Of a DNA stretch of 64,000 nucleotides, positions 26,181-34,734 are shown in pieces. The translations under genes were made by a program, and so were the position numbers. This stretch comes from Dawidia cretensis (GTDB lineage Bacteria; Bacteroidota; Bacteroidia; Cytophagales; Cyclobacteriaceae). The first letter of the stretch is position 1; the number at the start of each line of letters is the position of its first letter. The stretch is taken from assembly GCF_018598175.1 (NCBI RefSeq), contig NZ_JAHESE010000001.1, positions 777,692 through 841,691 on the forward strand, given 5' to 3'. The notes under the pieces were generated by a model that saw only the letters and a program-made list of their open reading frames with translations, searched no databases and was not told the origin of the DNA.

Positions 26181-27641
26181 ATGAAAAATCCATCCGAGAA
26201 GTTCCTGGAAAAAATAGGATTAAAACAACCTACTGCGGCGGCTGCGGAACCAGTAGAAAAAGAGAACGACCGCAGAAGCTTTTTGAAGAAAGCCAGCCTG
26301 GGCGGCATTGCCCTGGGAAGCTTCATGTTTAGTTCCATCGAGGATACGCTGGCGCAATCTACCTCGAAAGTAAACCGCAGCTCATCGCCTTCCGACCTCA
26401 AAATTACCGATATGCGCTTTGCTGTGGTGATGAACGGCCATATGCGCTGCCCTGTTATTCGCATTGATACAAACCAGGGCATCTCCGGTCTGGGTGAAGT
26501 GCGCGATGGTGCGTCGCACAAGTATGCCCTGTTCCTCAAAAGCCGCATCTTGGGTATGAACCCTTGCAGCGTGGAGCAGATCTTTAAACGCATTAAGCAG
26601 TTCGGCTTTCATGGCCGTCAGGGTGGTGGTGTATGTGCCGTGGAAATGGCACTGTGGGATCTTGCGGGCAAGGCCTATAACGTTCCGGCCTACCAGTTAT
26701 TGGGTGGGAAGTATAGGGATAAGGTGCGGCTCTATGCCGATACCCCGGAAGGAGATAATGAGGCCGACTTCGTGGCGAAAGTCAATAAACGCATAACGGA
26801 GGAAGGATTCACGTTCATGAAAATGGATTTTGGTATTGAGCTGCTGAAAGGCATTCCAGGCACAACCTCGAACAGTAATTTCTGGGACATTGGCAGACAA
26901 TGGACCAACGAGCCCAACACCTACGGGGGAACGGAGCACCCGTTCACGCAGGTGCAGATCACCGATAAGGGATTGGATCTATTGGCGCAACGTATTTCCA
27001 TTGTTCGCGAAAAGATTGGCTACGAAATCCCGCTCGCGTCTGATCACTATGGTCACTTTGATCACAATAACGCCATCCGCCTGGGCAGAGCCGTAGAAAA
27101 ATATCGCCTGGCCTGGCTGGAAGACCTAATTCCCTGGAGATTCACAGAACAATGGCGCCAGATCACTGAAGCCATCGAAACGCCTACCCTTACCGGCGAA
27201 GATATTTATCTGAAGGAAGAGTTTATCAAATTGATTGACGCGCACGCTGTGGACCTGGTACATCCGGATCTTGCTACTTCCGGAGGACTTTTGGAGACCA
27301 AAAAGATCGGCGACTACGCCGAAGAAAAAGGTGTAGCGATGGCGATGCATTTTGCCGGGACGCCGGTTTCGTTTATGGCCAGTGTACATTGTGCCGCGGC
27401 GACGCAAAACTTTGTGGCGCTTGAACACCATTCCGTTGACGTGGACTATTGGACAAGTCTGGTGAAGACTAAAAAGCCCATGATCGAAAAGGGTTTTGCT
27501 AATGTACTTGACTCTCCCGGGCTAGGTATTGAACTCAACGACGAGGTTATGAAAAAACACCTTGATCCTGAAAATTCAAGTTACTTCGCGCCCACGCCAG
27601 AATGGGACAAAGATCGTTCATGGGACAGGTTGTGGAGCTAG
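26181..27641 (+). CDS. exported enolase-superfamily enzyme (mandelate racemase/sugar-acid dehydratase type)
   Basis: 486 residues with a twin-arginine signal (DRRSFLKKASLGGIALGSF, residues 30-48), so a folded, exported enzyme. The mandelate racemase/muconate lactonizing domains follow. Visible active-site candidates are K214 in FMKMDFG, the metal ligands D288 (ASDHYG), E314 (WLEDLIPW) and E340 (LTGEDIYL), and H390 in AMHFAGTPVS. This layout fits the sugar-acid dehydratase side of the superfamily. The substrate is not predictable from motifs. It is paired with the exported RraA-like protein, and a SusC/SusD pair follows 313 bases downstream. Confidence 0.88.
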   Translation: MKNPSEKFLEKIGLKQPTAAAAEPVEKENDRRSFLKKASLGGIALGSFMFSSIEDTLAQSTSKVNRSSSPSDLKITDMRFAVVMNGHMRCPVIRIDTNQGISGLGEVRDGASHKYALFLKSRILGMNPCSVEQIFKRIKQFGFHGRQGGGVCAVEMALWDLAGKAYNVPAYQLLGGKYRDKVRLYADTPEGDNEADFVAKVNKRITEEGFTFMKMDFGIELLKGIPGTTSNSNFWDIGRQWTNEPNTYGGTEHPFTQVQITDKGLDLLAQRISIVREKIGYEIPLASDHYGHFDHNNAIRLGRAVEKYRLAWLEDLIPWRFTEQWRQITEAIETPTLTGEDIYLKEEFIKLIDAHAVDLVHPDLATSGGLLETKKIGDYAEEKGVAMAMHFAGTPVSFMASVHCAAATQNFVALEHHSVDVDYWTSLVKTKKPMIEKGFANVLDSPGLGIELNDEVMKKHLDPENSSYFAPTPEWDKDRSWDRLWS

Positions 27642-27657
27642 GGACGATAATGGACCT

Positions 27658-27706
27658 CGCCAGGTGAATTCAGAAAACAAAATAGTTTAGCTTAATTCAC
27701 CTGGCG
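27658..27706 (+). terminator. 13-bp inverted repeat after the enolase-superfamily gene
   Basis: CGCCAGGTGAATT and AATTCACCTGGCG pair perfectly around a 23-base loop, 16 bases after the stop codon. No T-run follows directly. The remainder of the 313-base gap (27707-27954) shows no gene; it must hold the promoter of the following susC. Confidence 0.55.
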
Positions 27707-27954
27707 TGTAGTCGTTAGCTTTTTGAATATATCCCCCTGTGTAGACTGCCTGTACTATTTTCCCCGATGCGTTCACTGCAATTTTTGCAATCGATTGTAT
27801 AATATCCTTCGGCGGTTTTTATTGGAAGTTCAGTGTGTCAAAGTTGCGAATATTTAGGGCCTTAAGTTTTTATAGGGCTGCGTAGTGTCATGAGCTCGAT
27901 CGTGAGTGTATGCTGACGCAGTGTTGTAAAAACGCCAACCTAAATATTTAAACT

Positions 27955-30900
27955 ATGCGAAAATACTACTCTTTGATCGGCGTACTCGTGATGATATTCG
28001 AGTTCGTCTTGCCGCAGTATGGTATACGGGCATCCGCCATTCCGCCAGAAACGCCACGACATATTGCATTACCCGTAAGCGGCACGGTTCGGGATGAATC
28101 GGGGGGAGTGTTCCCCGGTGTTAACGTTCTTGTGAAAGGTAGTACCCAGGGTACTGTAACGGATTCTGACGGAAAGTATACACTGACCGTTCCCGATGAA
28201 AATTCTGTGCTTGTCTTTTCCTTCATTGGGTACAAACAAATCGAAGTGGCGGTAAGCGGAAGGACAGTGGTGGATGTTACGATGGAACCCGATGTGACGT
28301 CGCTTGACGAAATTGTCGTGACGGCGCTTGGCATTGAGAAGTCTTCAAAAGCCCTGGGCTATTCGACAGCCAAAGTAAATTCAGAACAGCTCACGGTTAA
28401 CCGCTCGGCGAATTTAATGAATGCTTTACAAGGCAAAATTTCGGGCGTAAATATATCGGGGCTGGGAACCGGCCCGGGTGGCACGTCGAAGATCAGGATT
28501 CGAGGTCAGTCGTCTATTTCCGGACAGAACAATCCATTAATCGTCGTGAATGGGGTGCCCATTGATAATACAAACTTTGGAACAAACCCGAATAATACAG
28601 GCACGGATGGCTCGCTTGGCGTGCGAGGCGGGGGCGGGGGTAATGGGAATACCTCCGACGGGGGGGATGGTCTACAAAGTATTAACCCTGACGATGTGGA
28701 GAGTATGACCATTCTGAAAGGAGCTACGGCAGCAGCATTGTATGGTTCCCGCGCAAAGGACGGTGTGATCATGATCACCACAAAATCGAAAGGAGACGGA
28801 AGGGGCATTGGTATTACATACAACATGAACTATACCAACGAGACACCGTTGGATTATACCGATTACCAGTACGACTATGGGCAGGGTGAGCATGGTGTCC
28901 GGCCCACCACGGCGAATCCTAATACAGGGCAGTGGTCTTTTGGTGAGAAGTTTCAGCCCGGGATGACGCAGGTATTGTTTGATGGTGTGACCGTTCCCTA
29001 TGTGCCCCAGCGCAACATCATACGTGAGTTTTATAGAAACGGTCAGAATATGACCCACACCGTTTCACTGGCAGCAGGAACAGGTAAAGGAGGAATTAAT
29101 CTTTCCGTGGCGAACATGGATAGCAAGGGAATTACACCGAATAACTCCTTTAATAGAAAAACAATCAATCTTGGTTTTACACAGGAATTATCGAGCAAGT
29201 TTAGCTTCAGAGGGAATTTTAACTACTCGAATGAGTATAACAAAAATGCTCCTAATATTGCTAACCAGGATAACTCGATACCGACCGCCCTGTATAGCAT
29301 GGCCAACTCGATGCCGCTATCGTTGCTGGATCAAAAGAAGTATGATGAGAATGGTAACGAACGTTTTTGGTCGAGATTTCAAAACCGCGCCAATCCCTAT
29401 TTTGTTCTGGCAAAGCAATTTCAAAATATTCGCAGGGATAGAATTTTTGGAAATATTTCCGCCAAATACAACCTGACCCCATGGCTTTTTGTACAAGGCC
29501 GAGTAGGGGAAGATTACTGGTCGCGTGATCAGGACTATAATAATTATCCTACGGGAATACAATCACGGACGAGATCGACCAATCCTGCCTTCGTCGATGG
29601 TCTATACACGCAGGAATCACGCAGGTTTAGGGAAACGAACGTAGATTTTCTGGTAGCTGCCAAGAAAGAATTTGGTCACGTTGGCGTGAGTGTGAATGCT
29701 GGGGGAAATCAGCTAAAAAGAAGGATGGATTTGAATAGCGTACAGGTAACCGACTTTTCGGTAAGAGACGTTTATCTGGTACAATATGGAAGAGCAAAGG
29801 ATCCTTCCTATACATTGACGGAGCGAGCAGTAAATTCACTATACGGGTCCGTGGATTTATCCTATAAGAATTATCTTTTTCTGAGTGGCACGTATCGTAA
29901 AGATTGGTTTTCAACGTTGGCGCCCGGCAAAAGAGGGGTTCCCTACACATCTGTTTCTGCCAGTTACGTCTTCACGGATGCACTAACGCTACCGCCGTGG
30001 GTGACGTCGGGTAAAATACGTGCAGCGGTCGCTCGAGTAGGAAGTGATTCAGATGTGCCTCCATACTCAAACGTGTTATACTATAATATTAATAGCAATT
30101 TATTTGCCGGTCAGCCCGTGGGATCTTATGGCGGGCCGAGCCCAAATTCCATACCGAATTCCAGTTTGCAACCAATGACCGTAGACGAGGTGGAAATAGG
30201 GTTTGATGTAAATATGTTTGGCAATCGGTTGGGTATCGATGTCGCCGCGTATCAAAAGACGACAACCGACCAGATCGTGTTGGCTCAGATTTCCGATGCC
30301 GGTGGGTTTCAAAGTACGAACATTAATAGCGGAAAAAGCAGGAACAAAGGAATCGAGGCTCTTGTCAATGTCGTCGTGGTGGAGAACGAGAATTTTACCT
30401 GGGAATTTACCGCCAACACATCCTATAACATTACGAAAGTATTGAGCATCCTGACGAAGACGCCAGGGGAACGGATCACAACGGCAACACACGTGTTCAA
30501 TGGTGAGCTGCGGCAAGTGGTGGGTGAAGAGGTGGGCCAGCTCGCCGGCTATGCCTATAGACGGGATGCCGACGGCAACAAGGTCTACGGTACAGATGGC
30601 ATTCCACTGGCAAGCCCGGATATGGTATTGTACGGCAGTGCATTGCCGAAGTGGGTGGGCGGATTTAATAACGCTTTTAACTATAAAGGAATTATGTTCT
30701 CTTTCCTTATTGACTATAAGCTTGGCGGAAAAATGATCTCTGGAACGAACTTCAATGCGGTTCGTCATGGGCTACATAAAATGACCTTGTCCGGCAGAGA
30801 GGAGGGGGTGATGGGCGAAGGCGTCAATGAACTCGGCGAGCCAAATACGATCGCTGCCCCTTCGGAGAAATATTGGGAGACAGTCCGAACGCGTGCCATT

Positions 30901-31167
30901 ATCGAACCGATTATCTATAACGCAGGATATTGGAAGTTGCGTCAGATTACCCTGGGGTACGACTTTTCTAAATTTTTGCCACTTCAATTTCCCCTAAAAA
31001 GTATCAAGCTGAGTTTTGTGGCGAATAACGTACTGATGTTGAAAAAGTGGGTTCCCAACATAGACCCGGAATCATTCGGGTATAGCTCGGATAACCTTGT
31101 CGGCCTGGAAGCTACCGGCCTTCCGACGACAAGAAGCTTTGGGTTCAATTTAAATGCTAAGTTTTAA
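27955..31167 (+). CDS. SusC-type TonB-dependent outer-membrane transporter
   Basis: 1070 residues. A signal peptide (MRKYYSLIGVLVMIFEF) is followed by a CarboxypepD_reg-like domain (about 40-120; SGTVRDESGGVFPGVNVLVKG), the SusC motif EIVVTALGIEKSSKALGYS, the plug (IRGQSSISGQNNPLIVVNGVPI, LKGATAAALYGSRAKDGVIMITTK) and a long barrel ending in NLNAKF. A Gly-rich loop (GVRGGGGGNGN) lies in the plug. There is no STN domain, so, unlike the other SusC here, it is not expected to signal to a FecR protein. It pairs with the SusD gene 12 bases downstream. Its substrate may be linked to the preceding exported sugar-acid enzymes. Confidence 0.95.
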   Translation: MRKYYSLIGVLVMIFEFVLPQYGIRASAIPPETPRHIALPVSGTVRDESGGVFPGVNVLVKGSTQGTVTDSDGKYTLTVPDENSVLVFSFIGYKQIEVAVSGRTVVDVTMEPDVTSLDEIVVTALGIEKSSKALGYSTAKVNSEQLTVNRSANLMNALQGKISGVNISGLGTGPGGTSKIRIRGQSSISGQNNPLIVVNGVPIDNTNFGTNPNNTGTDGSLGVRGGGGGNGNTSDGGDGLQSINPDDVESMTILKGATAAALYGSRAKDGVIMITTKSKGDGRGIGITYNMNYTNETPLDYTDYQYDYGQGEHGVRPTTANPNTGQWSFGEKFQPGMTQVLFDGVTVPYVPQRNIIREFYRNGQNMTHTVSLAAGTGKGGINLSVANMDSKGITPNNSFNRKTINLGFTQELSSKFSFRGNFNYSNEYNKNAPNIANQDNSIPTALYSMANSMPLSLLDQKKYDENGNERFWSRFQNRANPYFVLAKQFQNIRRDRIFGNISAKYNLTPWLFVQGRVGEDYWSRDQDYNNYPTGIQSRTRSTNPAFVDGLYTQESRRFRETNVDFLVAAKKEFGHVGVSVNAGGNQLKRRMDLNSVQVTDFSVRDVYLVQYGRAKDPSYTLTERAVNSLYGSVDLSYKNYLFLSGTYRKDWFSTLAPGKRGVPYTSVSASYVFTDALTLPPWVTSGKIRAAVARVGSDSDVPPYSNVLYYNINSNLFAGQPVGSYGGPSPNSIPNSSLQPMTVDEVEIGFDVNMFGNRLGIDVAAYQKTTTDQIVLAQISDAGGFQSTNINSGKSRNKGIEALVNVVVVENENFTWEFTANTSYNITKVLSILTKTPGERITTATHVFNGELRQVVGEEVGQLAGYAYRRDADGNKVYGTDGIPLASPDMVLYGSALPKWVGGFNNAFNYKGIMFSFLIDYKLGGKMISGTNFNAVRHGLHKMTLSGREEGVMGEGVNELGEPNTIAAPSEKYWETVRTRAIIEPIIYNAGYWKLRQITLGYDFSKFLPLQFPLKSIKLSFVANNVLMLKKWVPNIDPESFGYSSDNLVGLEATGLPTTRSFGFNLNAKF

Positions 31168-31179
31168 CGAAGACACGCC

Positions 31180-32715
31180 ATGAGAAAGATAGTTAATGTC
31201 AAAATTATTGCAGCGTTTATGTTGATAGCGACTGCATGCGAAAATGGCTTTGATGAGCTGAATACAAATAAGACCGCTCTTATTCGCGTTGATCCTGTTT
31301 TAATGTTCAATGGGGCCGTTATAAATGCGTCGTATACCAGCGGAGGGTCTGGGGGAAGTGTACTCATCTATGATGTGGGAGTTGTTCAGCAAATCACTAC
31401 TCCGATTTTGGGCGTCGTGTCGGGAGCGAATTTTAATAAGGAGAACCGGGCGGCTGCGGCAACGCTTTGGCAGAATTATTATCCGAATGTCATCCGGCAT
31501 ACAAAGGATGTGATAAATGAGACAGAGGGTTTCCCGGATCGGAGCAATCTGTTAAACATGACTCGTATTATACAGGCATATGCATTTATGGTCCTGACTG
31601 ATACCTACGGTGATATTCCATATTTTGAAGGAGGAACAGGATATCAGGAGCAAAACTTTTATCCAACGTATGACAAGCAGGAAGTCATTTACCCGGATCT
31701 CATTAAAGAGCTGAAAGAAGCCATTGCGGCCTTGAATGCATCGGCTAAAATCGAAACGGCAGATGTATTGTATGCCGGGGATATCGACAAATGGAAAAAG
31801 TTCGGAAATTCCCTTTTGCTTCGCGCCGGTATGCGATTAAGTAAGAAGGACCCAGCAACAGCAGAGGCTACCGTACAAAGCGCCTTTGCGGGCGGCGTTA
31901 TAGCATCCAATGCAGATAATGCTTCTATCAAGCACGACGCCAATTATAGAAACGGCTTTGGCGTTACGCTGAACTCTACGGAAGCCGCGAATTATTATTT
32001 AGCGGCTCCTTTTGTGGATTATCTTCAAGATACTGGCGACCCACGTTTATCCGCTATTGCGGTACGCTATGTGGGGGCAACATCCGGAGGTGATCAGGGC
32101 ATTGGAAAACCCACGGCAACAACGGAGGCGGCGGCGCAGGAGGGAATGCCAATAGGCACGACGACTACCTCGTCCGTCCCGGCAGGCGTGGCAAGCTACT
32201 ATGATTTTAGCCAGGTAGATCGTGCGCGTATGGCAAACGTGGCGGCACCGATCTTCCTGGTAACAGCGGCGCAGTCGCAGCTCCTACTGGCGGAAGCCAG
32301 GAACAGGGGTTGGATAACGACGGGGAGCGAGGAAGATTATTATAATAGTGGTGTAAGACTGCAGATGGAGGAATTAGCAAGTTATGGTGCAGGTTCAGCG
32401 ATTGCCTCAGATGATATCGATCTATACTTATTGAATAATCCTTATTCTTCCGGAGATCCATTAGAACAGATCAATACCCAATATTGGATCGCTTCTTTCC
32501 TGAATGGCCCTGAAGCGTTTGCTAATTTCAGGCGCAGCGGATATCCTGCCTTGACGCCAAATGCAAGCCCAGGTCAGGACATCAGCGATGAATTTATTCG
32601 AAGAATAATTTATCCCAGCTCCGAAATTTCAGTGAATAGCGCCAACGTAAACGAAGCAATTGCCAATATGGGCGGTGACAAACTGGATACGCGTGTATGG
32701 TGGGATAAGCCATAA
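31180..32715 (+). CDS. SusD/RagB-family lipoprotein
   Basis: 511 residues with a lipoprotein signal (AAFMLIATAC). SusD-like_2 features: FDELNTNKTAL after the lipid cysteine, AYAFMVLTDTYGDIPYFEG, KWKKFGNSLLLRAGMRLSK and a C-terminal FRRSGYPALTPN block, ending NVNEAIANMGGDKLDTRVWWDKP. It is the partner lid of the upstream SusC at the outer membrane. The unit ends at a strong terminator 28 bases after the stop. Confidence 0.94.
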   Translation: MRKIVNVKIIAAFMLIATACENGFDELNTNKTALIRVDPVLMFNGAVINASYTSGGSGGSVLIYDVGVVQQITTPILGVVSGANFNKENRAAAATLWQNYYPNVIRHTKDVINETEGFPDRSNLLNMTRIIQAYAFMVLTDTYGDIPYFEGGTGYQEQNFYPTYDKQEVIYPDLIKELKEAIAALNASAKIETADVLYAGDIDKWKKFGNSLLLRAGMRLSKKDPATAEATVQSAFAGGVIASNADNASIKHDANYRNGFGVTLNSTEAANYYLAAPFVDYLQDTGDPRLSAIAVRYVGATSGGDQGIGKPTATTEAAAQEGMPIGTTTTSSVPAGVASYYDFSQVDRARMANVAAPIFLVTAAQSQLLLAEARNRGWITTGSEEDYYNSGVRLQMEELASYGAGSAIASDDIDLYLLNNPYSSGDPLEQINTQYWIASFLNGPEAFANFRRSGYPALTPNASPGQDISDEFIRRIIYPSSEISVNSANVNEAIANMGGDKLDTRVWWDKP

Positions 32716-32743
32716 AGATCAGTGTGGTCAGACGACCGATTTT

Positions 32744-32779
32744 GTAGCAGACCCCACGCGGGTCTGCTACTTTTATTTT
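32744..32779 (+). terminator. strong rho-independent terminator of susC/susD
   Basis: GTAGCAGACCC and GGGTCTGCTAC form a perfect 11-bp stem with a 5-base loop, followed by TTTTATTTT. It also reaches the end of the convergent BNR gene. Confidence 0.92.
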
Positions 32780-33636
32780 CAGCACCCGTCGTTCTTGCGG
32801 GCGACTAATATTCCAAACGGCGTTACGAGTATATTGTTGAACGACATATCAGCGGGAAGGCCGATGTTTCGGAACGGCCGATTTTCACGTAGGGAACGGA
32901 AAACGTTTTTCCACGGTGTCAGCGAAACGGGAGGGCTTGCAGGTGTGATGCGGAAAGTATTCTCCTCGCTCGGAGAAACTTTTACACTGTCGGCGCCAGG
33001 AGCAGACAGCGCATTTTCTACCCACGACCGATCCCACGACTCGCCACGATCTTCGGAACGCAATGTGCCGAGATTTGTGCTGGCAAACAGTATGCCGCCC
33101 GCTTCTCTAAAATTGTTGACCCGCATGTTTCCGGTAACAAGTGTCCACGACATTCCCTCGTTGCTGGACGCATAGATTCCCTTGTCTGTACCGGCAAACA
33201 GTGTGTTATCCTGTGCGTGGAAACAATGTATGTTCGTGGTGTTGAGCCCGGTACTGGCCTCTTTCCATGAATTTCCATGATCGCGCGACGAAAAAACGCC
33301 CTTTCCAAAGCTCCCGATAAAAAGAATGTCGCTATGATCGGCAATGGATGAGGCTAAAATGTCTTTCGGTAAACCATGGCCAGTGCGATCCCACGATTTT
33401 CCATCGAACGATTTGAAAACGCCATAATTTAAGGTGGTTATCACTATTGTATTATTCCGGGTTACTACCCACGAGCTAATATTGGCATCGTTCGGGAGAC
33501 CCGTGCTGGCAGGTTTCCAGGTTTCACCCTGGTCCGTTGTTAAAAACACGCCTGTCTCGTTTTTTGGCGGTTGACAAAAGCCGGTTGTGCCAAGCACAAG
33601 TGCGGCAAAAAGGATATTGATACGTTTCGCTTTCAT
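32779..33636 (-). CDS. exported BNR/sialidase-type beta-propeller protein
   Basis: 285 residues with a signal peptide (MKAKRINILFAALVLGTTGFCQ). At least five BNR/Asp-box-like repeats are seen: TTDQGETWKPASTGL, KSFDGKSWDRTGHGL, SSRDHGNSWKEASTGL, SSNEGMSWTLVTG and RSEDRGESWDRSW. They indicate a beta-propeller like Ycf48 or sialidase-related proteins, but sialidase catalytic residues are not evident, so an enzyme role is not claimed. The last 60 residues are less repeat-like. It is divergent from the membrane-tethered regulator gene, sharing the phased repeat array in the gap, so it may be a target of that regulator. Confidence 0.78.
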   Translation of the reverse strand: MKAKRINILFAALVLGTTGFCQPPKNETGVFLTTDQGETWKPASTGLPNDANISSWVVTRNNTIVITTLNYGVFKSFDGKSWDRTGHGLPKDILASSIADHSDILFIGSFGKGVFSSRDHGNSWKEASTGLNTTNIHCFHAQDNTLFAGTDKGIYASSNEGMSWTLVTGNMRVNNFREAGGILFASTNLGTLRSEDRGESWDRSWVENALSAPGADSVKVSPSEENTFRITPASPPVSLTPWKNVFRSLRENRPFRNIGLPADMSFNNILVTPFGILVARKNDGC

Positions 33637-33683
33637 ACGGTTTGTTTTGTATAGCCAAACTTATCCACGCACGGTACCTTCTT

Positions 33684-33722
33684 TGTAAAACGCATGTAAA
33701 ATGATGTTAATGAAATGTAAAA
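33684..33722 (+). promoter_or_regulatory. phased direct-repeat operator array
   Basis: Four copies of a TGTWAAW-type heptamer sit at 33684 (TGTAAAA), 33695 (TGTAAAA), 33705 (TGTTAAT) and 33716 (TGTAAAA), with starts 11, 10 and 11 bases apart, one helical turn each. Tandem half-sites with 11-bp spacing are the usual operator of OmpR/PhoB-type winged helices, and the next gene encodes such a domain. The array ends 26 bases before the TATCTTTG promoter box. Confidence 0.6.
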
Positions 33723-33748
33723 CCTTCTAAACGCGTCTATTAAGCCCG

Positions 33749-33756
33749 TATCTTTG
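33749..33756 (+). promoter_or_regulatory. Bacteroidota -7 promoter box
   Basis: TATCTTTG matches TAnnTTTG exactly, 31 bases before the start codon of the winged-helix regulator gene. No good TTTG -33 box lies at the normal distance, which suits an activated promoter with the repeat array directly upstream. Confidence 0.5.
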
Positions 33757-33787
33757 TTTTCTTGTTTCTCGTTAACATCGTAAAAGC

Positions 33788-34693
33788 ATGGTGTACCTCC
33801 GTTCCATTAAACGATATCGTCCTTTTCTTGTCATTGTCCTTGTCGTGTTGGCAGGGCTTTTGATCTTTCAACTGCTCTACCTTATCCGGCGGCCCGTAAG
33901 CGTGGCGCCTTCCGCTGCAACGATCAATTTGGCACTGCGAAGCGTGAGTGATAAACTTCTGACCAGCGAAAGGCGGTTCACCCAACGCATCAGGCCCGTG
34001 AAGCAACTTTCGCTCAGCACATACCGCGTACAATTAGATGCGCCGATTTCCTACTATGTCCTGGACTCACTGGTTAAAACAGAATTTCGATCCCACGCCA
34101 TACTGGCGCCTTTCGAATTGGCAGTATACGATCACCGGTTTGATTCATTGTTGTTCGGCAATCTATACGCTGACGGGATTCGTTCGGAAGGCACGCCGGT
34201 TTGCCTGGGGCGTGAGCAGATACGTGTTCCGATGGATTTCACGGCTAAGTTCTATGAACATACAACGGAGGCTGCTACCATGGCCGATGCGTGGTGGCTT
34301 GTGCTGTTGAACGGCCTATTGATCACGGGAGTAGCCTATTGCCTGATGCTTACCAATAGAAAAGAAGAAAAATCCGTTGTTACGGATGCGTCGCAGGTAT
34401 ACGCCCTGGGCTCCCTCGCCTATGATTTTGCCAATCAGCAGATCACGTCTAAAGCTGGTGTGGTGGAGCTTACCTACAAGGAAGCAAAGCTGCTGAAATT
34501 ATTCTGTGTAAATCAGAACCAGGTCATTTCGCGCGATGCCATCCAGAAAGCGATCTGGGAAGATGAAGGCTATTTCGTGGGCCGGAGCATGGATGTGTTT
34601 ATTTCAAGGCTCCGGAAATTACTGCGGGAAGATCCGGCTGTATCCATTGTCACGATTCACGGCGTTGGTTATAAACTTTCTGTCAGCTCTTAG
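33788..34693 (+). CDS. membrane-anchored winged-helix regulator with periplasmic sensor domain
   Basis: 301 residues. TM1 (about 13-33), a periplasmic region (34-167), TM2 (168-188), then a cytoplasmic OmpR/PhoB-type winged helix (205-300; LTYKEAKLLKLFCVNQNQVISRDAI-QKAIW, MDVFISRLRKLL, IHGVGYKLSV). There is no receiver or kinase domain, so it works as a one-component transmembrane regulator. The layout resembles a histidine kinase whose catalytic part is replaced by a DNA-binding domain, and is the reverse of ToxR/CadC, where the DNA-binding domain is N-terminal. The phased repeat array upstream is its likely operator. The signal is unknown. Confidence 0.85.
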   Translation: MVYLRSIKRYRPFLVIVLVVLAGLLIFQLLYLIRRPVSVAPSAATINLALRSVSDKLLTSERRFTQRIRPVKQLSLSTYRVQLDAPISYYVLDSLVKTEFRSHAILAPFELAVYDHRFDSLLFGNLYADGIRSEGTPVCLGREQIRVPMDFTAKFYEHTTEAATMADAWWLVLLNGLLITGVAYCLMLTNRKEEKSVVTDASQVYALGSLAYDFANQQITSKAGVVELTYKEAKLLKLFCVNQNQVISRDAIQKAIWEDEGYFVGRSMDVFISRLRKLLREDPAVSIVTIHGVGYKLSVSS

Positions 34694-34734
34694 TAAATGT
34701 TATCTTTAGAGAGATAAACCCCCCATCTCTCCGC

